In this document: positions 26,325-36,222 of the stretch, piece after piece | Numbering within the stretch: position 1 is the stretch's first letter | Layout of the letters: each line of letters opens with the position of its first letter | Assembly: GCA_021780695.1 (NCBI GenBank) | Contig: JAJXYD010000005.1 | Span: 35,813-99,812, forward strand | Direction of reading: 5' to 3' | Length of the DNA stretch: 64,000 bases | Source: Deltaproteobacteria bacterium | GTDB taxonomy: Bacteria; Desulfobacterota; Syntrophobacteria; Syntrophobacterales; Syntrophobacteraceae | Position numbers and translations under genes: made by a program | The notes under the pieces: generated by a model | The model's input: only the letters and a program-made list of their open reading frames with translations | Databases searched by the model: none | Told to the model about the DNA's origin: nothing

Positions 26325-27122
26325 ATGAGAAGGATTTTAGCGTTTATAGCGATTTTGCTTTTCTGCGGTACGGCTGCTGCTAACGGCATATTTGGCAGCG
26401 GAACGGTAGCAAGCAGTAGCGGGGGATCTTCGAGCCCGGTCGTCGTGGTGTGCCAAAGCGGGACTCCGGTTTCAACAAATGGAGTGGTAACTTTTGGAAT
26501 GACACTCGCTACTTGCACCGTTCCAGCCAATTTGCTTGGCCCCAACGGGTTTTTGAAAATATTTACACAGTGGAGTGCGCCTAATAGTTCAACTTATAAA
26601 TTTCCACAAGTATTATGGGGTGCGACTCTCCTAGATCAATACTATTGGAATGGTACAAACGGTTATGCCCTTACACTCCAGATCGCTAACCAAGGTGTAA
26701 CTAATTCTCAAATGACAACTAATGTTTCCAACGGGACTCTATCTTACACTCAAACATCTCTTGATACCACTCAGCCCCAAACCATTTCTTTTACAGGCGG
26801 CAACCGCCTGGGAACAGCGATAGCCACTACAGCGGTAAGCGCGAATGGAACCTATTGTACGGCAACGGTCGCAAGCGGGGCCTATCCAACGGGCGATTTT
26901 GTCTACGCTGCGGGGATAACCATGTCGGGGACATCGGCATCTTGTGCCAACGTAGGAACTTCTTCGAGCAGTACGGTTTCCGTAACCAATATTTCGTCAA
27001 CTCAGTTCGAATATCCGTGTTCCTGCGCAAGTGGGACCTCGGCTACAACGCAAGGAACCGTTCAGGATATAACTCCTATAACTTTAAGTGGATATCAGGT
27101 AATCGCTTACCCGCACAATTAG
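26325..27122 (+). CDS. Exported Ser/Thr-rich protein in the phage operon
   Basis: 265 residues. A clear signal peptide (MRRILAFIAILLFCGTAAA, likely cut after AAA-N) leads a beta-rich, Ser/Thr/Gly-rich body with several Cys pairs near the C-terminus. Part of the gene (about 26550-26800) is more AT-rich than its surroundings, suggesting a recently acquired segment. A signal peptide is odd for a cytoplasmically assembled tail component. Confidence 0.65.
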   Translation: MRRILAFIAILLFCGTAAANGIFGSGTVASSSGGSSSPVVVVCQSGTPVSTNGVVTFGMTLATCTVPANLLGPNGFLKIFTQWSAPNSSTYKFPQVLWGATLLDQYYWNGTNGYALTLQIANQGVTNSQMTTNVSNGTLSYTQTSLDTTQPQTISFTGGNRLGTAIATTAVSANGTYCTATVASGAYPTGDFVYAAGITMSGTSASCANVGTSSSSTVSVTNISSTQFEYPCSCASGTSATTQGTVQDITPITLSGYQVIAYPHN

Positions 27123-27153
27123 ACGCCAACTTTTTAGAAAAGGGCTTCAATCC

Positions 27154-28893
27154 ATGGCTAAGAACGCGAACCCTTCCGAAATGCCCACCATATTCGCCCA
27201 GGGTGGAGGCCCAAAGATCCAGCAGCTAAGGCAGTACGTGGACCAGCGGCTTTTAGGCTTAAGGGTTGACAGGTGGTCATGGTGGCAGACGTGGCGGCAG
27301 CTATCCGACTTCATTTTACCAAGGCGCGGAAGATATCTCACCTATCCAAATGAAATGACCCGGGGCGATATTTTAGGGGCGAGGATAATAAACGAAACGC
27401 CCATTCTGGCGCACAGAACGCTTGCAGCAGGGCTCATGGCTGGACTTACAAGCCCTGCAAGACCGTGGTTTAGGCTTTCGGTAAGGGATTTTCCAACAAA
27501 CGACAACACGGCGGTAAAGCTCTGGCTAGACGAGGTTACGCGAAGAATCCAGGTGGTTCTTTCGCAGAGTAACACCTACAACAGTTTGCATGTCATCTAC
27601 GAGGAATTGGGCTGTTTTGGAACGGGCGTAATGATGGTGGAAGACGATTTCGACGATGTTGTACGCTGCCACACGCTTACCGCGGGCGAATACTTCCTGG
27701 CCAATTCCTACCGCGACCTGGTAGACACTCTCTACCGGGAATATGTGCTTACGACCGGGCAGATCGTCGAGCGGTTCGGGATAGAAAATTGCAGTGAGCA
27801 GGTAAAGTCTCTGTGGATGTCAGGCCAACTCGATAAAGAGGTAAGAATCGCCCAGGCAATTGAGCCAAACGATGAAAGAAGCCCGCAAATACCGGGTTTA
27901 AAGGGCCGAAAATACCGGTCGGTCATTTGGGAGTGGGGGCAGAACACGGACTTGGTGCTGGACCTTCGAGGCTACTATGAGCTGCCTTTTTGCGCTCCGA
28001 GGTGGTCGGTCATAATGAATGACGCCTACGGCAGAAGTCCCGGCATGGAGGCGCTTGCCAGCTCGAAGATGCTCCAGCAGCTGGAAAAGCGTACCGCGCA
28101 GGCAATAGACAAGGTGTTAAACCCGCCCATGGTGGCAGACGTTTCCATGAGAAATGAACCCGCAAGCCTTTTGCCCGGTGGCGTTACCTATGTGGCCAAT
28201 ATGGCTCAAAGCGGCTTTAAACCGGCCTATCAGGTTCCACCCGATATCCGGGGAGCGATGGAAAAGATCCAGGGATGCGAACAAAGAATCAATCAGGCGT
28301 TCTTTGCCGATCTTTTCCTTATGATTTCACAGCTCGATACGGTTAGAACGGCTACGGAAATCATCGAGCGAAAGCAGGAAAAGATGCTGATGCTCGGACC
28401 GTTTTTAGAGCGTAGCCAGTTTGAGCTAATAAACCCGCTGATCGAGCGCGTGTTTGCCATGATGCAACGGGCAAGAATCATTCCGCCTCCACCACAGGAA
28501 ATAGCGGGCGCACATTTTGATATCGAGTGTGTTTCAACCCTTTCCGATGCCCAGAAGAGCACGGCCACAACGGGAATCGAACGGCTAATGGCCTTTACGG
28601 GAAATTTGGCTGCGGCTTACGCGGGACAGCCCAATAACCCGATAGACAATATCAATAGCGATGAGGTAGTGCGGGAATACGCCGATCTTTTGGGAGTCTC
28701 GGAAATGATGCTCATGTCTCAGAAGGCAAGAGACGCCATAAGACGCGCCAGGATTCAGCAGGCCCAGCAGGCCCAGGCCGCGCAAATGGCCATGGCTTCG
28801 GCGCAAGGGGCAAAGACCTTAAGCGATGCGGACGTTGGAGGCGGACAAAACGCGCTCCAGATGATGCTTGGAAACAGTTCGAACGGGCAATGA
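27154..28893 (+). CDS. Phage portal protein (podovirus head-to-tail connector)
   Basis: 579 residues, full length for T7/BPP-1-type connectors. N-terminal region FAQGGGPKIQQLRQYVDQR and ARIINETPILAHRTLAAGL, a clip/stem region near 260-420, and a Gln/Ala-rich C-terminal helix (IQQAQQAQAAQMAMASAQG). It forms the dodecameric gate through which the terminase feeds DNA. The decayed copy at 5379 corresponds to its first 205 residues. Confidence 0.9.
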   Translation: MAKNANPSEMPTIFAQGGGPKIQQLRQYVDQRLLGLRVDRWSWWQTWRQLSDFILPRRGRYLTYPNEMTRGDILGARIINETPILAHRTLAAGLMAGLTSPARPWFRLSVRDFPTNDNTAVKLWLDEVTRRIQVVLSQSNTYNSLHVIYEELGCFGTGVMMVEDDFDDVVRCHTLTAGEYFLANSYRDLVDTLYREYVLTTGQIVERFGIENCSEQVKSLWMSGQLDKEVRIAQAIEPNDERSPQIPGLKGRKYRSVIWEWGQNTDLVLDLRGYYELPFCAPRWSVIMNDAYGRSPGMEALASSKMLQQLEKRTAQAIDKVLNPPMVADVSMRNEPASLLPGGVTYVANMAQSGFKPAYQVPPDIRGAMEKIQGCEQRINQAFFADLFLMISQLDTVRTATEIIERKQEKMLMLGPFLERSQFELINPLIERVFAMMQRARIIPPPPQEIAGAHFDIECVSTLSDAQKSTATTGIERLMAFTGNLAAAYAGQPNNPIDNINSDEVVREYADLLGVSEMMLMSQKARDAIRRARIQQAQQAQAAQMAMASAQGAKTLSDADVGGGQNALQMMLGNSSNGQ

Positions 28894-28908
28894 GGATGAG
28901 GAAAAGCC

Positions 28909-30921
28909 ATGCGTAAGAAAACCGGGATTTCGATAGCGATAGCGTTTGTGCTGGTAATAATGCTGAGTGCTGGGGCTTATTCCTACCTTGGAGGGCCGAC
29001 TCCAAGCAAGAATATGGGAAGCTACAATTCCTTTTCGTTCTACACGGATACGAGCGGAAACGCGGCTGTCCAGTGGATGCAGCCGGGAAACGCTCCCAGT
29101 AACCCGGCGGATGAATTCTGGTTTGGTCCAGGCGGGGATTTCCACACCTCGGCGGGGATAACCAGTCCAGGGCCAGTGGCTATAGGAACGAGTTCGACCA
29201 CGGCAAATAATCTCGCGCAGCTTACCTCCGATGCGAACTTTGCCGGAACGGTTTACTTCACGGGGAATGCGACGCTTACACAAAGCCTTACTACGACTTG
29301 CGATTTGAGGATGGTAAACGGGGCGACCATATCTTCCCCACTGGTTGCAGGCGCAAGCGGCTCGGTAGTTACTTCCGGCACTATAGCCCAACAGACCATA
29401 AACGGCACGGTGTGTAACGTGTTTACCCCGCAAAACACCCCCTCCAATATCGTGGTGATAACAAATTTAAACGATGCCGGGGACTTGGCGAATGGTCGGG
29501 GAATGCTCGTTGTAAATACTCCCAACGGAACACAAAACGAGTTAGTCGTAACCTATCCCACAGGTTTCATTAACGGGGGAGCAGTTACCAACAGCGCGGG
29601 AACCGTTATCGGATATGAGGTGGTCCTGATTAGCCCCGTCACTTGGTATAATGGTGGGGCGGGTTATTCATACTCTATGGCGAAATCTCTACTAAATATA
29701 GAGGGTTCATTTGAGGCGGGAAATTACCAATGCTTTACTCCGCAAACACCGGTCCAATTTGGACTAAATAGCGTCAAAGCTATCAATCCCGCCTGGTGGG
29801 GCGCGAAAGGGAATAATACAAACGACGACACGGCGGCTATCCAGGACGCATTTAACGCAGCGCAGGGAGCGGGCAATATCCCGTCTACTACGATGGGAGA
29901 TGCTGCAACGGTACAATTTGCGACGGGCTCACTCTATAAGACCACTTGGTCACTATACCTACCTCTCACCGTCAGCCTGGATGGAATGGGATCTCAAATA
30001 GTCTACACGCCACAATCGGGAATAACTAAACAGGCCGCGTTAGTATTGGGATCTGAGCTAGACGGGCCGTCGGACATTTATATCTGGCAAGCTGGAACAA
30101 TTCGCAATCTTATTATCCAAGGCCCACTTAGCGGCTCTGCGCTCGGAACAAGAGGAAGCCCCCCGGCAAACAACTATGTGGGGATTTTTGCTGGAGCGGA
30201 CTACGCGACTACGAATGGCTTCGCTCCTTCTACAAGTTGGGGTTTCAATGTAAAGCTCGTAAACACTGTAATCCAGGGATTTACAACAGGGTATGAATAT
30301 GGTGCCATTCAGCCACCAACAGGTCTGGTAGTGGGGGCGTTTGAAAATGCCATTACCGATTGTACCTTCGATAATAATTACGATGCTATAGCAAGTCTTC
30401 CCTACAGTAGCACCTATTCAGGTTTTTCAGAGATGAACCGGGTAACAAGCACTAATATAAGCAATAATGTAGATTGCGGCTTCAATATTCAGGTTGCCGG
30501 AGACGAGTGGGAAATGGCGGGGGGAAGTCTTGACTATAATGGGTATAGTGTTTGTGGTGGTCCCGTTATGTCCCTTACAAATGTCCACGAGGAAACCAAT
30601 AACACGGCTTCTCCAGGAGGTACATCTACAGCCCCGTCGGGAGCGGCTTTTTGGAATATCACAGGGAAGGGATATGTTCGGAAAACGGGAGGTTCTTGGC
30701 AGGTAATGTCTGGCTACTATCAAGGGTTTGCAGCTAATACGGGGGCGTCTTTTATTTCCGTAAAAGACATAACTCTAGTGCAGGGGTCGGGTGTGGAAAC
30801 GTATCTAACCTGGACTAACGCCGCAACTTCGGAGAATTTTTGCTACGGGGGACTCATGCAACTGGAAGGAACCCTTCCTGCTGTCTCGGATGCTACTTCA
30901 GTAACGTGCACGCATAACTAA
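28909..30921 (+). CDS. Tail spike with pectate-lyase-type beta-helix and N-terminal membrane anchor
   Basis: 670 residues. The start MRKKTGISIAIAFVLVIMLS is a signal anchor or signal peptide. Around residues 295-345, AWWGAKGNNTNDDTAAIQDA and the strands after it fit the Pectate_lyase_3 beta-helix of depolymerising spikes. The C-terminal half (from about 29640) is clearly AT-richer than the first half, as if the receptor-binding part had been swapped in. Such spikes bind and often cut surface polysaccharides. Confidence 0.75.
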   Translation: MRKKTGISIAIAFVLVIMLSAGAYSYLGGPTPSKNMGSYNSFSFYTDTSGNAAVQWMQPGNAPSNPADEFWFGPGGDFHTSAGITSPGPVAIGTSSTTANNLAQLTSDANFAGTVYFTGNATLTQSLTTTCDLRMVNGATISSPLVAGASGSVVTSGTIAQQTINGTVCNVFTPQNTPSNIVVITNLNDAGDLANGRGMLVVNTPNGTQNELVVTYPTGFINGGAVTNSAGTVIGYEVVLISPVTWYNGGAGYSYSMAKSLLNIEGSFEAGNYQCFTPQTPVQFGLNSVKAINPAWWGAKGNNTNDDTAAIQDAFNAAQGAGNIPSTTMGDAATVQFATGSLYKTTWSLYLPLTVSLDGMGSQIVYTPQSGITKQAALVLGSELDGPSDIYIWQAGTIRNLIIQGPLSGSALGTRGSPPANNYVGIFAGADYATTNGFAPSTSWGFNVKLVNTVIQGFTTGYEYGAIQPPTGLVVGAFENAITDCTFDNNYDAIASLPYSSTYSGFSEMNRVTSTNISNNVDCGFNIQVAGDEWEMAGGSLDYNGYSVCGGPVMSLTNVHEETNNTASPGGTSTAPSGAAFWNITGKGYVRKTGGSWQVMSGYYQGFAANTGASFISVKDITLVQGSGVETYLTWTNAATSENFCYGGLMQLEGTLPAVSDATSVTCTHN

Positions 30922-30939
30922 AGAAAAGGAAGCCTACGG

Positions 30940-32826
30940 ATGCTGACGACGACCCAAAGTTATGTGACCTACCAGGGAAACGGAGTGACCACGGCCTTCC
31001 CTTATCCGTTTCCGGTGGCCGAGGCCGCGTTTTTGCAAGTCTCGATCACCAACGGAAACGTTTCCCCTCCGGTTACGACCGTTTTATCCCCATCGCAGTA
31101 TTCGGTTACGGGGATTGGAAACGGAATTGCGGGGTTTACAACGGCTTTGGGGACGGGCATACCGGGAAACCTTAACCCTCCGGGGGGCGTTGTGACCTAT
31201 GCCAATAACGGCACGCCTCTTGCCACGGGCTGGACGATCACCATTCAGCGCATCGTTCCCTACCAGCAGGACACAACCCTTCAAAATCAGGGAGGGTTTT
31301 ATCCCCAGGTGGTCGAGGCGGCTTTAGACGATGTGGTCATGCAGACGCAGCAACTCGCGGCTCAGGTAACAAACCTTCAGGCGCAGATAAACCAGCTTGC
31401 GGCAAACGAGGGGGTGGTAAATACGCTCTCCGCAACCATTCAGCTTCCGGTTTCCTTTACGGCCAATTCATCCACGCAGAGCTTGAGCAGTTTATCTACC
31501 ACTTATCTTACGGCCAATACGCAAGGAACGACTTTCACCACGTTTACGAACCTAACAAAGGGCCATAACTTCAAGATCATCGTAGCCGACCCCTTTACGA
31601 GCATTCAGTTTTCCAATTGGAGCGCAGGGCTTGGCGCGGGCATGATCGTAGGCCACAAGGGCCAGCTTATAAACTTCGTCGAGGGCGATATTCTAACGTG
31701 CGTAACCGATGGAACTTACGTCTACGCCATAGATTCGGAGTTAATCGTGCCGCCTCCTATCCTTTCTCCCTGTGGCGGATTGGCCATAACCAACAATATT
31801 TCGGCTCCAAATACCGAACTAAATATTTATGCCAACTCGATTACCATGGCCAACGTGGGAGCGGGGGAAAATCTTTGCCAGACATGGTTTGAAGGGCCTG
31901 GAACCACCCGAACGCCTTTTTTGCTAAACGCTTCGACTCTTGGCCCGGGTGGAATGGACACGGGGAGCTTGGCTCCGAGCACATGGTATTTCATTTGGGC
32001 CATAGGAAACGGGGCGCTTGTAAACGTTTTGCTCTCAGCGGCTTCCGCATGGAGTTCGGTTAACCAGACAAACATCGGGGGCTATGACTACGCAAGGCTG
32101 CTGGGGGCTGTCTTAACGGATGTAAACGGTAACTTCATAAAATCGGGCCAGACGGGAAACAGGTTTTTCTTTAACGCGCCTCAGCAAGAGACGATGACGG
32201 CGCCTTCCCCACTTGCCAATATAACGCCCACAGTGGCCCCTCAGGGCCATTTGGGGACAAATACCTACAGTTACGCGGTAATAGGCGTGGACGTAAATGG
32301 AGGCACTACAGAGGCCGTAGCGGTTACGACCACGCAGGGCAACCTTACCCTTTCGGATGCAAACTATAACCAAATCTCGTGGACCTCGGATGGAGCCTCG
32401 ACCTACACGATCTATCGGACGGCGAGTAACGGTTCTCCTTCGACAACGGGCGTCATCGCTTCAGGTCTTTCGTCTTCTACTTCGAGCTTTGCCGACACGG
32501 GGCTGGCAGGAGACGGCACAACCCCTCCTTCCACCAACACGACGGCGGCAGGTTTCGTGCCTCTTGGGACCTCTTTACTTTACCCGGTTATGATAGGGGC
32601 AACGGCCCTCCTGGCGGTAGAAGAACTTCAGGCAAGCGTTAATTCGGGGTTTGTCTCGGTAAGCGCGGACGGCTTTACACCTTATTTCTTTATAGGAGCT
32701 GATTCTGGTGGGCCTCCGGTTTCCACTCAGTTCGAAGTGCCCCTAACCTTTGGGACTCTTTGGACCTCATTTTCCAATGTGCCCGCTACCTCGCTTCTTT
32801 TTAGAGGCTTTACCTTCAACCTGTAG
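30940..32826 (+). CDS. Tail fibre protein with T7 gp17-like N-terminus
   Basis: 628 residues. The N-terminal domain (YVTYQGNGVTTAFPYPFPV, IQRIVPYQQDTTLQNQGGF) resembles the virion-attachment domain of podovirus fibres. A coiled coil follows (QTQQLAAQVTNLQAQINQL, about 127-150), then beta-rich sections including an FN3-like stretch near 425-510. It probably attaches to the tail next to the spike encoded upstream. Confidence 0.75.
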   Translation: MLTTTQSYVTYQGNGVTTAFPYPFPVAEAAFLQVSITNGNVSPPVTTVLSPSQYSVTGIGNGIAGFTTALGTGIPGNLNPPGGVVTYANNGTPLATGWTITIQRIVPYQQDTTLQNQGGFYPQVVEAALDDVVMQTQQLAAQVTNLQAQINQLAANEGVVNTLSATIQLPVSFTANSSTQSLSSLSTTYLTANTQGTTFTTFTNLTKGHNFKIIVADPFTSIQFSNWSAGLGAGMIVGHKGQLINFVEGDILTCVTDGTYVYAIDSELIVPPPILSPCGGLAITNNISAPNTELNIYANSITMANVGAGENLCQTWFEGPGTTRTPFLLNASTLGPGGMDTGSLAPSTWYFIWAIGNGALVNVLLSAASAWSSVNQTNIGGYDYARLLGAVLTDVNGNFIKSGQTGNRFFFNAPQQETMTAPSPLANITPTVAPQGHLGTNTYSYAVIGVDVNGGTTEAVAVTTTQGNLTLSDANYNQISWTSDGASTYTIYRTASNGSPSTTGVIASGLSSSTSSFADTGLAGDGTTPPSTNTTAAGFVPLGTSLLYPVMIGATALLAVEELQASVNSGFVSVSADGFTPYFFIGADSGGPPVSTQFEVPLTFGTLWTSFSNVPATSLLFRGFTFNL

Positions 32827-32837
32827 GAGGGTAATTC

Positions 32838-35738
32838 ATGGCTGTAAACTTTATCCAACCATCCTACGGGGCGGGTGAAATTGCTCCAGCACTCTATGCA
32901 CGGGTCGATCTCGATAAATACCACCAGGGGGCTAAGCTTCTAAGGAATTTCTTTGTCTGGCCTCAAGGCGGCGTAAGTAACCGCGCGGGCACCATGTTTG
33001 TCGGACGGTGTAAAAATTCCTCGCAGCCCGTTCATTTAATCCCTTTTCAGTTTAACCTCGTGCAGGCCTATATCCTGGAATTTGGCCACGAGTACATGCG
33101 CGTCATTATGAACGGCGGGTATGTCCTGGAACCTGCCTTTACGATTCAAAGCATCGACAATCTGGTTCCTCCGGTCGTTACCACAACGGTTCCTCACGGC
33201 TATTCGAACGGCGATCAGGTCTACATCGCAGGGACGGGTCAAACTCTTGACTCAACTCCTGGCAAGCAATATCTGGTTTCAAACGCTACTTCGACCACCT
33301 TCGCCCTCCTGGATCTCGATGGAAACCCGGTTACCGATACTGTGGACGGCGCCTATCTTGGATGGTACGGCACCGTTGCGCGGGTTTATACCATGGCTAC
33401 GCCTTACCAGGGCGAAGACGTTCAGGAAATCAAGTGGACGCAATCAAACGACGTTTTAACCCTTTGCCACACGGGCTATCCTCCACAGGATGTAACCCGG
33501 ACCGAACATTGGGTTTGGACCATGACACAAGTATCTTTCGCGGCCAAGATTTCGCCTCCCACGGGTGTTTCCGTAACCCATAACTCCGGGACCAATTCAC
33601 CGACCGGCCAGCAGTTCTATTACTCCTACGTGGTAACGGCCCTTTCAAGCTCTCCCCCGGAACAGTCGGTAGCATCGAGCGCGGCAAGCGTTCAGTGCTG
33701 TTTGCTCGATTCGGACACGGGAAGCGAAAACGTTATTTCCTGGGCGGCTGAGACGTCCGCGGATATTTACTACGTCTACAAGGCAAACCCTCAAACGGAG
33801 GCGGTTCCCTCGGGGGCCATGTACGGCTACATTGGGCAAACGACTTCAACGACCTTTACCGATACCGAAATTGCCCCTGATTTTACCCAGGCACCCCCAA
33901 CGCACACCGACCCTTTCAACGTGGGGCCTATAGCAACGGTTACGGTCACAAACGGAGGTTCGGGCTATAGTTCGGACTGTACGCTCTACGCAAGCGATCT
34001 GACGGGCTCGGGGGCGGTTCTAACGCCAACCATCGTAAACGGGGTAATAACGGACGTTACGATTACCGACGGGGGCCAAAACTACCAGGCCCCCGTTATT
34101 GGAGTCGCAAACGTCGGCCAGGAAGCCGCAGGCCACATTAACGTAAAATCCATAAATACCGGGACCATTATCATGGGAACGGTCACGGCGACGGTTACCT
34201 CGGGCGGTCAAAACTATTTTGGACCCGTAACGGTAGCTCCGGCCTCGGGTGGGACGGGCTTAACCTTTACTCCCGTAATCACAAACGGGGTAATAACATC
34301 GGTCACGGTTTCGGGGAACGTGGCGGCTTACGCGCAAAACTACAAGGACGGAGACGCGCTCGTTTTCAGCCAGCCGCTTGGAAGCGGTGCGACTTTTGCG
34401 GCATCCATAGACCCCTCGGGAAATTATCCGGGATGCTGCTGCTACTTCCAGCAAAGAAAAGTCTTCGCGGGATCTCTTAACTCGCCTCAAACTATCTGGA
34501 TGACTCAGCCTGCCGACTATCACAATATGGATGTGACAAATCCCTCCCAGGCTTCAGACGCTATAACGGTTACGATTGCCGGAACACAGTCGAATGCGAT
34601 CATGCAGCTTTTGCCCATGAATAACCTTTTGATTTTTACCGCCGGGGGCTTGTGGTCGATTCTTACCGGATACATTTCACAGCCTCAGCCGGTGACTCCC
34701 ACAAACGTTATAACCGTTCAGCAAAGCTTTATCGGAGCAGCGGATCTTCCGCCCATTCCGATCAATTGGGACATACTGTATGTGCAGGCCAAGGGTTCGA
34801 TTGTAAGGGATTTACAGTATAACTTTTGGGTTTCTGTCTACACGGGCCAAGATATGTCGGTAATGTCGGAGCATCTTTTCTTTGGGCATAACCTTGAGAG
34901 ATGGTGCTATGCCGAACAGCCTTGGTATCAGGTTTGGGCAGTTCGAGACGATGGGGTTCTTTTAAGCTTTACCTACCTTAAGGAACAAAACGTCTATGCC
35001 TGGGCGCACCACGATTCGCCGGGCGTCTACGGGACCGATTCGTTTGTGAGTGTGGCCTCTATTCCAGAGCAGCAGGTGGCCGGCATAAACTTCGATTCGG
35101 TCTACGTGGTGGTCGAGCGCACCATTCCGGGTATAAACGGAGGCCAACCCGTAAAGTACGTCGAGCGCATGGACTCGCGCAACATGGGTACTCTTGGGGC
35201 TTCCGACGTAAAGAAGGCGTGGTTTGTGGACGCAGGGCTTCAATATTCGGCTGGGCCTACGACCGAAATAGCGGGTCTCGATCATCTAAACGGGGCTACG
35301 GTAAGCATTCTGGCCGATGGCAATGTTATGCCGCAGCAAGTGGTGGTGGGGGGTAAAATCACCCTTCAGGCCCCGGCAAGCCTTGTTACCGTTGGCCTTC
35401 CCTTTGTCGCGCAGATGCAGACCCTCCCCATGATGCCACAGGGGATGTACATGCAGGCCATTGACTACCGGAAGACCTTAAAGGCTATTTGTCTGATTGT
35501 GGAAGATAGCCGGGGAATTAAGATCGGGCCGACCTTTAATAATCTTACCGAGGTAAAGGAATGGGGGCCTCAGGTCAACATGGGTGGGTCTGTTCCTCTT
35601 ACGACCGGAATGCAGCGCGTTTTAGTCGACCAGCAGTATACCGTTAACTCTCAGGTGTGCGTGCAGATCGACCAGCCGTTACCTTGCACGATTTTGGGCA
35701 TTAGTCCTGAGATGAGTTTGGGAGACAGCCCAGGTTAA
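32838..35738 (+). CDS. Tail nozzle protein, T7 gp12-like (tail tubular protein B)
   Basis: 966 residues. The N-terminus SYGAGEIAPALYARVDLDKY and LLRNFFVWPQGGVSNRAGT is characteristic of the nozzle family. Inserted in the middle are an FN3-like domain (about 235-350) and repeated GGSGY/GGQNY units (about 370-510). The C-terminal third (AEQPWYQVWAVRDDGVLLSF, VKYVERMDSR) returns to the family pattern. It forms the tail tip through which DNA leaves. Confidence 0.82.
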   Translation: MAVNFIQPSYGAGEIAPALYARVDLDKYHQGAKLLRNFFVWPQGGVSNRAGTMFVGRCKNSSQPVHLIPFQFNLVQAYILEFGHEYMRVIMNGGYVLEPAFTIQSIDNLVPPVVTTTVPHGYSNGDQVYIAGTGQTLDSTPGKQYLVSNATSTTFALLDLDGNPVTDTVDGAYLGWYGTVARVYTMATPYQGEDVQEIKWTQSNDVLTLCHTGYPPQDVTRTEHWVWTMTQVSFAAKISPPTGVSVTHNSGTNSPTGQQFYYSYVVTALSSSPPEQSVASSAASVQCCLLDSDTGSENVISWAAETSADIYYVYKANPQTEAVPSGAMYGYIGQTTSTTFTDTEIAPDFTQAPPTHTDPFNVGPIATVTVTNGGSGYSSDCTLYASDLTGSGAVLTPTIVNGVITDVTITDGGQNYQAPVIGVANVGQEAAGHINVKSINTGTIIMGTVTATVTSGGQNYFGPVTVAPASGGTGLTFTPVITNGVITSVTVSGNVAAYAQNYKDGDALVFSQPLGSGATFAASIDPSGNYPGCCCYFQQRKVFAGSLNSPQTIWMTQPADYHNMDVTNPSQASDAITVTIAGTQSNAIMQLLPMNNLLIFTAGGLWSILTGYISQPQPVTPTNVITVQQSFIGAADLPPIPINWDILYVQAKGSIVRDLQYNFWVSVYTGQDMSVMSEHLFFGHNLERWCYAEQPWYQVWAVRDDGVLLSFTYLKEQNVYAWAHHDSPGVYGTDSFVSVASIPEQQVAGINFDSVYVVVERTIPGINGGQPVKYVERMDSRNMGTLGASDVKKAWFVDAGLQYSAGPTTEIAGLDHLNGATVSILADGNVMPQQVVVGGKITLQAPASLVTVGLPFVAQMQTLPMMPQGMYMQAIDYRKTLKAICLIVEDSRGIKIGPTFNNLTEVKEWGPQVNMGGSVPLTTGMQRVLVDQQYTVNSQVCVQIDQPLPCTILGISPEMSLGDSPG

Positions 35739-35753
35739 CGTGGGAGTGATTCT

Positions 35754-36221
35754 ATGAAATGTGTTGTTGTCCCGTTACAAAAAGACCATTTACCATACTT
35801 GGCCTCACAGATGAGCGCGGAAGACCGGGCGGAATGCGCGGCCATGGGCTTTGGTCCCTACAGGGCGCTAAGACTTGGTTTTGATCGTTCGGTAGCCTCC
35901 TGGTGTGGGTTAAAGTTACCCGAAAATAGACCACTAGGGGCTTTTGGGGTAATGCCCGTGGACGGTTTGTTGGGAGAAATGGGCGCTCCTTGGTTTCTTT
36001 CCACGCCAGAGCTTAGGCGTTACCCCGTGATGTTTTTAAAAGAGTGTGCTGAATCGCTTAGGAAGGTACACGATATCTTCCCGGTCCTGGTGGAAATGGT
36101 GGACGCAAGGCATAAGCGCGGGATTAAATGGGTTAAATGGCTGGGATTCGAGCTTACCGGCCCTGTCAAATGGGGTCCTTTGGGAATGGATTTCTACCGC
36201 GCGGAAAGAAGGAGGGATTAA
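35754..36221 (+). CDS. Internal core protein A-like, GNAT-related (T7 gp13-type)
   Basis: 155 residues. ECAAMGFGPYRALRLGFDRS, LGAFGVMPVD and GIKWVKWLGFELTG follow the acetyltransferase-like fold used in podovirus gp13/DUF2833 proteins. It follows the nozzle gene, as in T7-like maps. Catalytic acetylation has not been shown for this group and is not claimed. Confidence 0.7.
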   Translation: MKCVVVPLQKDHLPYLASQMSAEDRAECAAMGFGPYRALRLGFDRSVASWCGLKLPENRPLGAFGVMPVDGLLGEMGAPWFLSTPELRRYPVMFLKECAESLRKVHDIFPVLVEMVDARHKRGIKWVKWLGFELTGPVKWGPLGMDFYRAERRRD

Positions 36222-36222
36222 G

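Noticed and set aside
28909..35738. Diversity-generating retroelement, as in phage BPP-1
   Set aside because: No reverse transcriptase gene and no template/variable repeat pair were seen near the tail genes.
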